Shown here: piece by piece, positions 9,293 to 18,536 of the stretch
Position numbering within the stretch: position 1 is the first letter of the stretch
Layout of the letters: every line of letters starts with the position of its first letter
Source: MGIIa-L3 sp11892u
GTDB lineage: Archaea > Thermoplasmatota > Poseidoniia > Poseidoniales > Poseidoniaceae
Length of the DNA: 64,000 bases
Direction of reading: 5' to 3'
Assembly: GCA_965659685.1 (NCBI GenBank)
Contig: CBFHXB010000008.1
Location: 31,329-95,328, forward strand
The notes under the pieces: model-generated
What the model was told of the DNA's origin: nothing
The model's input: the letters and a program-made list of their open reading frames with translations, nothing else
Database searches by the model: none
Program-made: the position numbers and the translations under genes

Positions 9293-10448
9293 GGCGCCGT
9301 TCATCGACGTCTCCGACGGCCTTCGCCTGTTGGGCACGGCGCACGTCGCGACCTCAAGCGTCGAAGCGGTTCAGCATCACATCGAGTCCTTCGCTCCGGA
9401 CGTGGTGGCGGTGGAACTCTGCGCCACGCGTCATGAAGCCCTTCGCGCCGACCGGCGCCTGGACCGTGAAGGCCTTCGCAGGGTGATGAAAGAGGGCAAA
9501 GCCCCGCTGGTCTTGCTGCAGGCTTTGCTTGCTGCTGAGCAGCGCAAGATGGGCCTTGACGAAGGCCAGCAACCCGGTGCGGAATTGCTGGCTGCTGTCG
9601 AGTGCGCCGAAGCGCGCAACCTGCGCGTGGAACTCGTCGATCGTGACATTCAGACCACGCTCCGAAGGGCATGGCGCCGGATGCGATTTCGAGAACGCGT
9701 TCGCCTCCTGTGGGCCTTGTTGGCGGAGGACGAGGAAGAGGACGACGCCTTCGATCTGGACACCTTGCTGGGTGACGGCGATCTCCTCAGCGACCTGATG
9801 GAAGAACTTCGCACCATTTCACCGGGTGCCGGCGACGTGCTCATCGACGAGCGAGATGCCTACATCGCTGAGAAGGTTCGCCGGCTCGAAGGCCAAGGGC
9901 GCACCTTGGTCGTCGTCGGGGCAGGGCATCTGAAGGGCATCGCAGCGCACCTCGAGGCGTCCACTGGACAAGAGCTCGATTTGGCCCCGCTGGACACCCT
10001 CCCAACCACCGGGCCCCTTCGCAAAGCCGTTCCTTGGCTGATTCCCCTTGCCGTGTTTGGTTTGGTGGCTTGGAACGTCATGAACGGCTCGACCGAGGCG
10101 CTGATTGAATTGTTCACCATTTGGACGGCCGCCAACGCTGTGCTTGCAGCCCTTGGTTGCTTGATTGCACGCGGTCATCCTTTCGCGGTGCTTACCGCGG
10201 CTCTGGCTTCCCCCATCACGTCGCTGAATCCGACGCTCGCTGCGGGTTGGTTTGCGGGTTACGTGCAGCTTCGCATCGTCGAGCCAAGTGCGGAAGACCT
10301 CACCCAATTCCTCAAGCTTGAGCGCATTGGGGACTTTTGGAGCAACAAAGCAGGGCGGGTGCTGTTGGTGACCGCCCTGTCCAACCTCGGTTCCATGCTC
10401 GGCGCATGGGTGGCTGCGGGCACGTATGCCGGTTGGATCACGCTCTGA
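9285..10448 (+). CDS. TraB/PrgY-family membrane protein
   Basis: The protein has 387 aa. The N-terminal TraB domain shows LLGTAHVATSS, VVAVELCATRHEAL and a DRDIQTTLRRAWRRM block, the typical features of the TraB/TIKI-like fold. The C-terminal half has about four membrane helices, including PWLIPLAVFGLVAWNVM. The family is linked to pheromone shutdown in enterococci, and the related TIKI proteins are metalloproteases; the archaeal role is unknown. ATG 9285 is preferred over GTG 9276 because the strong SD GGGAGGTGA lies just ahead. It overlaps the end of the DHH gene, and its tail overlaps the convergent folP tail by 11 bp. Confidence 0.88.
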   Translation: MSEAPFIDVSDGLRLLGTAHVATSSVEAVQHHIESFAPDVVAVELCATRHEALRADRRLDREGLRRVMKEGKAPLVLLQALLAAEQRKMGLDEGQQPGAELLAAVECAEARNLRVELVDRDIQTTLRRAWRRMRFRERVRLLWALLAEDEEEDDAFDLDTLLGDGDLLSDLMEELRTISPGAGDVLIDERDAYIAEKVRRLEGQGRTLVVVGAGHLKGIAAHLEASTGQELDLAPLDTLPTTGPLRKAVPWLIPLAVFGLVAWNVMNGSTEALIELFTIWTAANAVLAALGCLIARGHPFAVLTAALASPITSLNPTLAAGWFAGYVQLRIVEPSAEDLTQFLKLERIGDFWSNKAGRVLLVTALSNLGSMLGAWVAAGTYAGWITL

Positions 10449-11382
10449 GGTCGAAGGGCCGCAGGGCCTCCAACAGGTCCCGGTGTGGACCGACGTCATG
10501 GACCCTCAGCACGCCGACGCCCCTCAGGCAAGCCAGCGCCGCGAGGCCAAGGGTTCCAGCGAGTCGATCCTCGGGGGAGGCATGACCGGTGAGGTGCCCG
10601 ACGACGGATTTGCGTGACACGCCCCACAGGACCGCCCATTCTCCACCGTTCGCTAAGCCATGGCCGTGTTCCAACAAGGCGAGGTTGTGGTGCTGTTCTT
10701 TTCCGAACCCGATGCCGGGGTCGAGGCAAATCAGGTCCGCAGGGTGGCCGCGTTCCACCAAGGTGTTGGCCGTGGCGAAGAGCACGCCGTGCACGTCCGC
10801 GACCACCTCGGTGTACTGCACCTCATCCTGCATTGTTCTCGGACTGCCTTGCATGTGCATGATGCAGACCGCGGCTCCGGCTTCGAGGACGACGTCCATC
10901 ATCGCCGGGTCGCGAAGGCCGCTCACGTCGTTGACCATGTCCGCGCCGGCTTCCAGAGCCGCGTGAGCCACCGCCGCATGACGGGTGTCGATCGAGACCA
11001 AGCCTTCCGGATGGTGGGCCTTGAGTTCACGAATGACGGGGATCACCCGTGCTTGCTCTTCCTCCAGAGGGACGGGCTCTGCCCCAGGTCGGGTGGATTC
11101 GCCTCCGACGTCGACCCAGGTCGCTCCTGCTTGGAACATCGCCAATCCACGTTCGACGGCCGCGGTTCCCGAAACGCGTGAATCGGCATGGAAGGAATCC
11201 GGTGTCGCGTTGAGGATGCCCATCAGGCGGGGGAGGCCGTCCTCATCGACCCGAAGGCCCTGTGCCAAACGGTTCCGGCGAGCATCGTCGCCCTGCAGGT
11301 CGGAGGGCACGTACGTCCCAACCCGAGAGTCTTCATAAGGAGGCAGGGGGAAGCCTTCCCATGGTCGAAGCCGAGGTTCCAT
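10438..11382 (-). CDS. folP: Dihydropteroate synthase
   Basis: This 314-aa enzyme of folate synthesis joins a pterin diphosphate to p-aminobenzoate or a relative of it. The three signature blocks are clear: MGILNATPDSFH, VDVGGESTRPGAEPV, and the later SIDTRHAAVA and NDVSGLRDP segments. GVSRKS near residue 250 binds the pterin and phosphate. The N-terminus has about 50 residues ahead of the first block, longer than usual. ATG 11382 overlaps the divergent gene starting at 11361, so a start further inside is possible. In archaea that use methanopterin a different DHPS-like fold serves, so this bacterial-type FolP argues for real folate. Confidence 0.93.
   Translation of the reverse strand: MEPRLRPWEGFPLPPYEDSRVGTYVPSDLQGDDARRNRLAQGLRVDEDGLPRLMGILNATPDSFHADSRVSGTAAVERGLAMFQAGATWVDVGGESTRPGAEPVPLEEEQARVIPVIRELKAHHPEGLVSIDTRHAAVAHAALEAGADMVNDVSGLRDPAMMDVVLEAGAAVCIMHMQGSPRTMQDEVQYTEVVADVHGVLFATANTLVERGHPADLICLDPGIGFGKEQHHNLALLEHGHGLANGGEWAVLWGVSRKSVVGHLTGHASPEDRLAGTLGLAALACLRGVGVLRVHDVGPHRDLLEALRPFDLRA
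11333..11340 (+). promoter_or_regulatory. TATA-like box of the 11361 gene
   Basis: TCATAAGG centred 25 nt ahead of ATG 11361; it lies inside the 5' end of the opposite folP gene. Confidence 0.5.
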
Positions 11383-12008
11383 CGGATGGAGCCACACAGG
11401 TTCTCCCCGATCAGGAGAACGTTGATCTCGCGGATCGCCTCATGGAACGCTTCGCTCCGGAGGGAGGCCAAGGCCTCAACGCGATGCTTTCGAACCGAGC
11501 CAAGTCGGGTGCCATGGTGCTTGCAGGATTGGGCTTTTTCATCTGGATCACCGTGTTCTTCAACCTCGATTCAACCGCCGCAGTGGACGACACCATCCTG
11601 CTCAACTTTGCCTTCCACAACATCGCCATCGTCGTGGCCTTGCTGAGTTTCTTGGCCGCCATCTTTTCCGAACTTGGGAGCGAGCGAGGCCGTGCAGCAC
11701 CAAGCTTGATGGCCGGGCCAATGCAGTTTTTCGCCATCATCTACGTCTTCGAACCTCTGGCCACAGGAGCATTGTCGGACGGCTTGTCCATCGAGGAAGG
11801 CCTTTGGCGAACGGTCCGTCTTCTGGTCATCTTCGGCGGTGCGTATTACGGCGCCCGCCTCATCATGGAAGCGTACTTCCTGGTGTGGCTGAGGACCTTT
11901 TGCGACACCTTTGGGTTCGTCCCTGGTGCCGTTCAGCAAAGCCTTGCAACTCCGGCTCCAGAGCCTTCGGAGCCCGACATGGTCCTCGAGCTGGAAAGCG
12001 TGGTTTGA
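11361..12008 (+). CDS. Membrane protein of unknown function
   Basis: I do not recognise this 215-aa protein. An acidic N-terminus of about 50 residues precedes four hydrophobic segments: GAMVLAGLGFFIWITVFF, FAFHNIAIVVALLSFLAAIF, GPMQFFAIIYVFEP and VRLLVIFGGAYYGARLIM. The C-terminus is short and acidic. The start is supported by a TATA-like box 25 nt upstream. It diverges from folP with overlapping 5' ends and precedes the Trm56 gene by about 40 bp. Confidence 0.72.
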   Translation: MVEAEVPSDGATQVLPDQENVDLADRLMERFAPEGGQGLNAMLSNRAKSGAMVLAGLGFFIWITVFFNLDSTAAVDDTILLNFAFHNIAIVVALLSFLAAIFSELGSERGRAAPSLMAGPMQFFAIIYVFEPLATGALSDGLSIEEGLWRTVRLLVIFGGAYYGARLIMEAYFLVWLRTFCDTFGFVPGAVQQSLATPAPEPSEPDMVLELESVV

Positions 12009-12049
12009 ACCGCCGAGCGCTTGATGAGGGGCACAGCCACCCGCACGCC

Positions 12050-12601
12050 ATGGGTGAGCGGATTCACGTGCTCCGTTTGGGGCACCGGATGGGGCGCGAC
12101 CCTCGAATCACCACGCATCTTGCGCTGGTGGCCCGAGCCATGGGCGCGGACCGATTTCTTCTCGGCGGTGACGAAGACCAGAAGATGTTCGACAACGTGC
12201 GGTCCGTCGAAGCCCGGTTTGGGCAAGCGATGGCCCTCGAATACCTCGCTTCGCCCATGGGGTGGTTGCGGACCTTCTCCCAGAAGGATGCCGGAGACGG
12301 ACGTCCAGGTACCGTGGTTCACCTGACCATGTACGGCATCCCCCACCGGCAAGCCATCCCACAGATCCGTCGTGACCGCCCCCTCGCGGTGGTCGTCGGT
12401 GGAGCCAAGGTGCCGGCAGAGGCGTTCTCCTTGGCCCATCACAACGTTTCCGTGGGTCAACAGCCGCACTCCGAGGTCGCCGCGCTGGCCCTCTTCCTTG
12501 ACGCGTGGACCGACGGCGCGGGATTGGACCGCACCTTCGACGCTCCGAAACTGGTGATTCACCCCAGCGCCCGAGGCAAGAACGTCACCGAAGAGGAATG
12601 A
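12050..12601 (+). CDS. tRNA (cytidine(56)-2'-O)-methyltransferase Trm56
   Basis: This 183-aa enzyme methylates the ribose of C56 in the T-loop of archaeal tRNAs using S-adenosylmethionine. It is a SPOUT-fold family restricted to archaea. Recognisable blocks are VLRLGHRMGRDPRITTHL at the start, VVHLTMYG in the middle, and VVVGGAKVPAEAFSLA and NVSVGQQPHSEVAALA, which build the SAM-binding knot. ATG 12050 puts the first strand directly at the N-terminus. It is a firm archaeal marker in this window. Confidence 0.92.
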   Translation: MGERIHVLRLGHRMGRDPRITTHLALVARAMGADRFLLGGDEDQKMFDNVRSVEARFGQAMALEYLASPMGWLRTFSQKDAGDGRPGTVVHLTMYGIPHRQAIPQIRRDRPLAVVVGGAKVPAEAFSLAHHNVSVGQQPHSEVAALALFLDAWTDGAGLDRTFDAPKLVIHPSARGKNVTEEE

Positions 12602-12636
12602 TTTCGCGGAATCCTCCTGCCCCAAATTGGCCCCAA

Positions 12637-12644
12637 TCATTATT
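12637..12644 (+). promoter_or_regulatory. TATA-like box of carAB
   Basis: TCATTATT, centred 25 nt ahead of ATG 12666, in the 64-bp gap after the Trm56 gene. It predicts a leaderless carAB transcript. Confidence 0.55.
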
Positions 12645-12665
12645 GAAGGCCGGTCGGGCCAAACG

Positions 12666-13931
12666 ATGATGTCGGGGAGGAAGTCTGAGCCACCCCGACT
12701 CCCTGACGCGGCCGATGTCTTCGCACGCGGTGAAGCCCCTCCTCGTGCCTCTGGCCCCGGCCTCCTCCTGACCGCTGACGGACAGCGCTATCGTGGCCTC
12801 CTCTTTGGTGCCAAGGGCATTGGCGAAGGGGAATTGGTCTTCACCACCGGCATGATGGGTTTCCAAGAGTCCCTGACCGATCCTTCGTTTGCAGGGCAAG
12901 TGTTGACCTTCACCTACCCGCTGATCGGAAATTACGGCGTGCACGCGAACCGTTCGGAATCTGGTCGTGTGTGGCCTCGCGGCGTGGTGGTCCGTCACGC
13001 GATGGAAGAGCCGGACCATCGAGACAGCATCGGCACCGTGGATGAACTTCTGCGGCACCACGGGGTTCCCGGCATCGAAGCCATCGACACACGGGCCATC
13101 ACCCGTCACGTCCGGGAACTGGGTACGGTGCTGTGCGTGTTCGGTCCTGAATCCGAGGAAGTTGCACTTCAGGCTCGTCTTGCCGACTTGACCTCCCCGG
13201 AACTCGATGACTTGGTGGCGGAGGTCAGCGTGCGGGACATCGTTGCGCTGAATCCAGGCGCAACGGACGACCTCGGCCGTCCTCTCCCACGCCTCGCTGC
13301 GTTGGATTGTGGGGTCAAGAACAATATTCTGCGCCACCTATGCCTGCATTTCGAAGTGCTTTGGTGCCCCCCAGAAACGTCCCTTGACAACCTGCTGTCA
13401 ACGCACAAGATCGACGCGCTCTTCTGCTCCAACGGCCCAGGTGACCCCGCACACCCGGGTCGAGCCAGCGACGCACGCCGGACCCTTGCGGCCGCGGTCC
13501 AACACGGCCTTCCGGTCATGGGCATCTGCCTCGGCCACCAACTCATGGGACTCGCTTCGGGTTTGCGGACCTACAAGATGCGTTATGGGCACCGTGGCGC
13601 CAACCAACCGGTGCTCGATTTGGTCGAACGGCGGGTGTGGATCACCTCCCAAAACCACGGGTTTGCTGTGGCTGATCCCGACGCGGGCATGTTGGCGGCC
13701 CACCCAAGCGGGGCGTGCAGTCCCGAGGAGCCGCCACAACACGATGCCGAAGTCGTCGTGCGGTACGTCAACGCCAACGACCGGACGGTGGAGGGCCTCG
13801 ACCTGGTCGGCCGCCCGGCCTTCACGGTCCAATTCCACCCCGAGGCCTGCCCCGGGCCGCACGATGCGGCACCCCTGTTCACGCGCTTCCGCAGCATGGT
13901 GGATGCGCACCTCCACGGAGGTGAGGCGTGA
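12666..13931 (+). CDS. carA: Carbamoyl-phosphate synthase small (glutaminase) subunit
   Basis: A protein of 421 aa, slightly longer than usual because of an N-terminal tail of about 40 residues. The CarA-specific N-domain shows FTTGMMGFQESLTDPS and TYPLIGNYGV. The class I amidotransferase domain follows, with nucleophile Cys288 in MGICLGHQL and the HPEACPGP block with catalytic His and Glu; serine is more common where this protein has the second cysteine. It releases ammonia from glutamine for CarB, feeding arginine and pyrimidine synthesis. Start choice between ATG 12666 and 12669 is open. The TGA overlaps the carB ATG (TGATG). Confidence 0.96.
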   Translation: MMSGRKSEPPRLPDAADVFARGEAPPRASGPGLLLTADGQRYRGLLFGAKGIGEGELVFTTGMMGFQESLTDPSFAGQVLTFTYPLIGNYGVHANRSESGRVWPRGVVVRHAMEEPDHRDSIGTVDELLRHHGVPGIEAIDTRAITRHVRELGTVLCVFGPESEEVALQARLADLTSPELDDLVAEVSVRDIVALNPGATDDLGRPLPRLAALDCGVKNNILRHLCLHFEVLWCPPETSLDNLLSTHKIDALFCSNGPGDPAHPGRASDARRTLAAAVQHGLPVMGICLGHQLMGLASGLRTYKMRYGHRGANQPVLDLVERRVWITSQNHGFAVADPDAGMLAAHPSGACSPEEPPQHDAEVVVRYVNANDRTVEGLDLVGRPAFTVQFHPEACPGPHDAAPLFTRFRSMVDAHLHGGEA

Positions 13932-16900
13932 TGCCACGCCGTGAAGACCTCGAGACCATCATGGTGTTGGGCAGCGGTCCCATCAAAATTGGACAGGCCG
14001 CAGAATTCGATTTCTCCGGCTCTCAGGCCGTGCGTGCCTTGCGGGAAGACGGCTACAAGGTCATCTTGGTCAATTCCAACCCTGCGACCATCCAGAACGA
14101 CCCGGAAATGGCCGATGTGGTCTACATCGAGCCTCTCTTGACGGACACCGTTCGTGACATCCTCGAGGCCGAGCGACCCGATGCTCTTCTGGCTGGAATG
14201 GGCGGTCAGACCGCCCTCAACATCGCCAGTGAATTGGCCCACGACGGCTCCCTGGAGCGGCTTGGCGTCGAACTGATCGGCAGCGACCTCGATGCCATCG
14301 ACAAAGCCGAAGACCGCGAATTGTTCAACGAAGTCTGCACGTCGATCGGGCTTCCAATCTGCACGTCCGTGGCCTGCAATACAATGGAAGAAGTCCTTGC
14401 AGCAGCGGAGTTTTTGGGCAGTTGGCCCTTGTTGATTCGACCGGCGTTCACCCTTGGAGGCTTGGGCGGTGGGACCGCACGCGACGTCGGAGAACTCGTG
14501 GAAATCGCGACGCTTGGCTTGCGCAATTCCCGCATCAATCAGGTGCTCATCGAGGAGTCCATCCTCGGCTGGCAAGAACTCGAGTACGAAGTCATGCGCG
14601 ACGAAGCGGACAACGCCACCATCGTCTGCACCATGGAGAACATCGATCCAATGGGCGTGCACACGGGTGAATCCGTCGTCGTCGCCCCGCTCCAATCCTT
14701 CAGCGATGCGGACCATCAACTCCTGCGCGACCACGCCCTGAGGCTCATTCGGGCCCTGAACATCAAGGGCGGGTGCAACGTGCAATTTGCCTTCAACCAA
14801 GCCACGGGCGAAGTGCGCGTCATCGAAGTCAACCCTCGCGTGTCCCGCTCCTCTGCGTTGGCCTCGAAGACCACGGGCTACCCCATCGCACGGATGGCCG
14901 CGAAGATCGCCGTGGGCTACACCCTCGACGAATTGCCCAACCCCATCACCGGGGAAGGCACCACGGCCGCCTTTGAGCCGACCCTCGATTACTGCGTGGT
15001 CAAGATCCCACGCTGGCCCTTCGACAAGTTCCGAACGGCGGACCGCACGCTCGGTACGAGCATGAAATCGACCGGCGAAGTCATGGCCATTGGGCGTTGC
15101 TTCGAGGAGGCCTTCCTCAAAGCATGGGCCTCGCTTGAGCAAGGCACGGCCCATCCCCGCCCGCTGACGCGTGCCGATGAATCGGACGGTGAAGATCAGT
15201 TGGAGCGTGCTGAGGAGCCCCTGCCTGAGCACACCCTCATCGATTGGCTGACCGTGGCCACCGACCGCCGAATGGGTGCCTTGTTGGAGGCCTTCCGCCG
15301 AGGCTGGTCCATCGAGCGGGTCCACGAACTGACACGAATGACGCGCTGGTTCCTTCACCGCTTCAAGCGGCTTGTGGACATGGAAGCAGAGATTCGAGCG
15401 CAAGGCGTCGCACCTGACCGACTCGACGCCGACGACATCCGTCGTTGGAAATCGCATGGTTTCACCGATGCTCACATCGCAGATGCCCTCGCAGGTTTCC
15501 CAGCAGCAGGCCCTTCTTCCCTGCCTGCAGGGCGCAATGAAGCCGCCGTAATGGCACGCCGCCACGCCCTGAAGATCCACCCTGTCTACCGCATGGTGGA
15601 CTCCTGTGCCGCCGAATTTGCGGCTGCCACGCCGTACTACTACTCGACGTACGAACCGCTTGGTGATGCCGGCATTGACCTGTTGCCGGACCTCGATTCG
15701 CGGACGAAAGAACGCGTTGTTGCCATCGGTTCAGGGCCCATTCGCATTGGCCAAGGCATTGAATTCGACTACGGATGCGTGCACGCCGTGAACGCCATCC
15801 GGGCGGCAGGAAAAGACGCGATTCTCATCAACAACAACCCGGAGACCGTGTCCACGGATTTCGACACCTCCGACCGCCTTTACTTCGAGCCGCTCATCCT
15901 TGAGCACGTGGCTGAAGTGCTGCTACGTGAGCAGGCCCACGGCATCCTTCTGCAGTTTGGTGGCCAGACGGCGATCAACCTCGCCCTTCCGCTCGAGGAG
16001 CGTCGTCCGCTTCTCGCCGCCTCCGGGGCCGACGTGGGCATCCTCGGCACAAGTTGCGACGCGATTGACGAAGCCAGCGACCGTGAGCGCTTCGAGGCTT
16101 TCGCTTCACGTGTTGGCCTTCGGATGCCGCGAGGCGCGACGGGCACAACGCCTGACGACGTGCGAGAAGCGGTCGAGACCATCGGCTTCCCGGTGCTCAT
16201 TCGCCCTTCGTACGTCTTGGGCGGACGTGGCATGGAGATCCTCAGCAACCAGACCCAACTCGATGCCTACCTGGCCGAGGCCTTCTTCGCGCCAGATCGC
16301 CCGCTTTTGGTCGACGAATACCTTGGCCACGCCACTGAGTTGGACGTGGATGCGGCCTGTGACGGCGAGGAGGTCTTGGTCGGGGCGATCATGGAACATC
16401 TGGAGGAGGCCGGTATTCACTCCGGAGACTCGACGTGTTTCATCCCGACGCAGAACGTTTCCGAGGACATCCTCGCCATGGTGAAGGAGCAAACCCGCAC
16501 CATTGGGCTCGGTCTTGGCATCGTCGGCTGTTACAACATCCAGTTTGCCATTCAAGAAGAGACGCTCTACGTTCTCGAAGTCAACCCTCGCTCGTCGCGG
16601 ACGGTGCCCTTTGTGGCCAAGTCCTCGGGTTTGCCGCTTGCGCGCATCGCTGCCAACGTGACCATCGGCATCCCGCTGTCCAAGCAGGACATTCCAAAGC
16701 GGGTCACTGGGCACGTGTGCGTGAAAGCCCCTGTGTTCCCCTTTATCAAGCTCCGAGGTCTCGACCCGGCGCCTGGTCCTGAAATGAAGAGCACCGGCGA
16801 GGTGTTTGGTTCAGACGAGAACCCAGCGATGGCCTACCTGAAGGCACGGTTGGCCACCGAAGTACCGGTCGCGAACGGCGGTGGCGTGTACCTGACGGTC

Positions 16901-17275
16901 CGTGACGAAGACAAGGAAGCCATCGTCGGCCTTGCCAAGGACCTCATCGACCTCGGCTACGACCTCTACGCCACGCCGGGCACGGCCGACGTGATCCGGG
17001 CGGCCGAGTTGCAGGTGACCACGGTGTACCGCATTGCGGAGCCCCAACACCCGGACGCCCTCGACATCATGCGCGAGGGGCGCGTGCAGTTCATCGTCAA
17101 CATTCCCACCGTCAGCGGCGGAGCCGTCCGTGACGGGAACATGATGCGCCGTCTTGCGGTGGAACTCAACATTCCCTTCGTGACCACCCTCCGGGGCGCC
17201 ACGATGGAAGTGGCCGCGATGGCGGTCCTCGCCGAAGGCGACCCCCGCCCACGCCGTTTGGAAGTGCACTACTGA
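13931..17275 (+). CDS. carB: Carbamoyl-phosphate synthase large subunit
   Basis: A protein of 1114 aa with the usual doubled layout. The first half opens with MVLGSGPIKIGQAAEFDFSG, the second with AIGSGPIRIGQGIEFDYGC; each half has an ATP-grasp domain with VNPRVSRSSALASK or VNPRSSRTVPFVAK. Between them lies the oligomerisation domain. The last 130 residues form an MGS-like allosteric domain (LYATPGTADVI, FIVNIPTVSGG), the site where nucleotides regulate the bacterial enzyme. It makes carbamoyl phosphate from bicarbonate, ammonia and two ATP. An SD, GGAGGTGA, lies inside the end of carA, with a one-base stop/start overlap. Confidence 0.97.
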   Translation: MPRREDLETIMVLGSGPIKIGQAAEFDFSGSQAVRALREDGYKVILVNSNPATIQNDPEMADVVYIEPLLTDTVRDILEAERPDALLAGMGGQTALNIASELAHDGSLERLGVELIGSDLDAIDKAEDRELFNEVCTSIGLPICTSVACNTMEEVLAAAEFLGSWPLLIRPAFTLGGLGGGTARDVGELVEIATLGLRNSRINQVLIEESILGWQELEYEVMRDEADNATIVCTMENIDPMGVHTGESVVVAPLQSFSDADHQLLRDHALRLIRALNIKGGCNVQFAFNQATGEVRVIEVNPRVSRSSALASKTTGYPIARMAAKIAVGYTLDELPNPITGEGTTAAFEPTLDYCVVKIPRWPFDKFRTADRTLGTSMKSTGEVMAIGRCFEEAFLKAWASLEQGTAHPRPLTRADESDGEDQLERAEEPLPEHTLIDWLTVATDRRMGALLEAFRRGWSIERVHELTRMTRWFLHRFKRLVDMEAEIRAQGVAPDRLDADDIRRWKSHGFTDAHIADALAGFPAAGPSSLPAGRNEAAVMARRHALKIHPVYRMVDSCAAEFAAATPYYYSTYEPLGDAGIDLLPDLDSRTKERVVAIGSGPIRIGQGIEFDYGCVHAVNAIRAAGKDAILINNNPETVSTDFDTSDRLYFEPLILEHVAEVLLREQAHGILLQFGGQTAINLALPLEERRPLLAASGADVGILGTSCDAIDEASDRERFEAFASRVGLRMPRGATGTTPDDVREAVETIGFPVLIRPSYVLGGRGMEILSNQTQLDAYLAEAFFAPDRPLLVDEYLGHATELDVDAACDGEEVLVGAIMEHLEEAGIHSGDSTCFIPTQNVSEDILAMVKEQTRTIGLGLGIVGCYNIQFAIQEETLYVLEVNPRSSRTVPFVAKSSGLPLARIAANVTIGIPLSKQDIPKRVTGHVCVKAPVFPFIKLRGLDPAPGPEMKSTGEVFGSDENPAMAYLKARLATEVPVANGGGVYLTVRDEDKEAIVGLAKDLIDLGYDLYATPGTADVIRAAELQVTTVYRIAEPQHPDALDIMREGRVQFIVNIPTVSGGAVRDGNMMRRLAVELNIPFVTTLRGATMEVAAMAVLAEGDPRPRRLEVHY

Positions 17276-17302
17276 GTCAGGAGCCGTTCTGGTTCGTGAT
17301 GC

Positions 17303-17310
17303 TCATAAAT
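17303..17310 (+). promoter_or_regulatory. TATA-like box of the 17331 gene
   Basis: TCATAAAT, centred 25 nt ahead of ATG 17331; predicts a leaderless transcript. Confidence 0.55.
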
Positions 17311-17330
17311 CGCGACGCTCATCGTCGGGC

Positions 17331-18536
17331 ATGGCCGGCGTGTTTTGTCCCACATGCGAGTCGGTCGTGTCGGCCTCGGCCGCGTACTGCTTGGCGTGCG
17401 GCCACGACCTGACCGTTCAGGGCCCAATCACCTCCACAGGCCACGACCTCAACCAATTGAAGGAGGTCGTGCGGCTTCGTGAAGACCTCTCTATGGCGGA
17501 GAAGTTCGACATCATCGCCAAGGTCGAGGAAGGCGCGAACCCCATCCTGCTCGGCATTGCTGCGCCTGCAGAGGCTCCGGTGGAAGGAGAGGAAGGTGAG
17601 GGTGACGAAGCCGTTCCCGTTCAAACCTCCACCCTCGATGCTCCCGCAGACGGGTGGGGCCAATCGGCCGCTGCTCGTGCCGCAAGCGAAGCCGTTGCCC
17701 GTTCCTCTCGGGCGATGGGGATGGTCGAAGCCGGAACCATCGACCGGGATTCCGAGGCCTTCCGTGCGGCCATGGACCGTGGTTTCGAAGCGGGCCGCCA
17801 CCTCCACGCGGTCGCCTGTGGGGCACACGAAGGTGCAGATCCCGAAGCGATGCAAGACGTCGCTCAACTGACGCCTCCCGAACGCAGCTTCTGCCCCAAG
17901 TGTGGCTCGGACATCAACAGTTTCACCACCCACCAGTGGACCAAATGGCGCGGCACGGCCGACGGCGTGTTGCTGCTGGAACTTGAAGCCGCCATGGAGG
18001 CTGCATTGGTGGAACTGGCTGCCCATTACGAGGACCGGTTGGAAGCGTCTGAATCGACCGACTCCGACGTTGATGTCAAGGCGCTGCGGGCTGAAATCGA
18101 AGCGGAAATCCGGGCGGAGTTGCAGGCCGCTGAGCCGGCCTCTGAACAAAACGCCTCAGATGAATCAGCGGCAGAAACCACGGCCGAACCTGAGGAGAAA
18201 GAAGCCCCGAAGCCAGCGAAACCGAAGGCCAAGAGCGCGTCCAAACCCAAGAAGGGAGGCATGTTCGGCGCCAAGCGGCCAAAGATGACCTACGACGGTC
18301 CAGCCGGCGCCAAAGGCGAGTGGTTCCTCGAAAACGCCCTCGAGACGGTCTACGACCCTCATGGGACCGGGAAGACCCTCAAGCCCAGAAGCATCCTGGC
18401 GCGCTCTTCTGAAGGGAACGTGCGCGTTGCGGACGTCATTCACGCCTATGCCAAAGGCGGGCGAGACAAGGTGAGCGCCCTGGCGTGGACCAGCCCTCAA
18501 ACGGAGTACCTCATCGAGGCCTTCGATGCCTGTTGA
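17331..18536 (+). CDS. Zinc-ribbon protein with acidic linker, unknown function
   Basis: A 401-aa protein I do not recognise. It opens with a clear zinc ribbon (C6, C9, C20, C23). A second CPKCG (C188, C191) has no partner pair nearby. Between residues about 230 and 320 it is charged and low in complexity, rich in Ala, Glu, Lys and Pro, so probably a flexible linker. The last 90 residues look folded again: KGEWFLENALETVYDPHG and VRVADVIHAYAKGG. No membrane helix is present. It follows carB by 55 bp with its own TATA-like box and abuts the convergent lysS gene. Confidence 0.8.
   Translation: MAGVFCPTCESVVSASAAYCLACGHDLTVQGPITSTGHDLNQLKEVVRLREDLSMAEKFDIIAKVEEGANPILLGIAAPAEAPVEGEEGEGDEAVPVQTSTLDAPADGWGQSAAARAASEAVARSSRAMGMVEAGTIDRDSEAFRAAMDRGFEAGRHLHAVACGAHEGADPEAMQDVAQLTPPERSFCPKCGSDINSFTTHQWTKWRGTADGVLLLELEAAMEAALVELAAHYEDRLEASESTDSDVDVKALRAEIEAEIRAELQAAEPASEQNASDESAAETTAEPEEKEAPKPAKPKAKSASKPKKGGMFGAKRPKMTYDGPAGAKGEWFLENALETVYDPHGTGKTLKPRSILARSSEGNVRVADVIHAYAKGGRDKVSALAWTSPQTEYLIEAFDAC

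Noticed and set aside
13583..15580. Long minus-strand open frame (665 codons) opposite carA/carB
   Set aside because: It lies entirely over two certain genes, and its residues (Gly, His, Asp and Arg rich, no domains) are those of an antisense shadow in a GC-rich genome.
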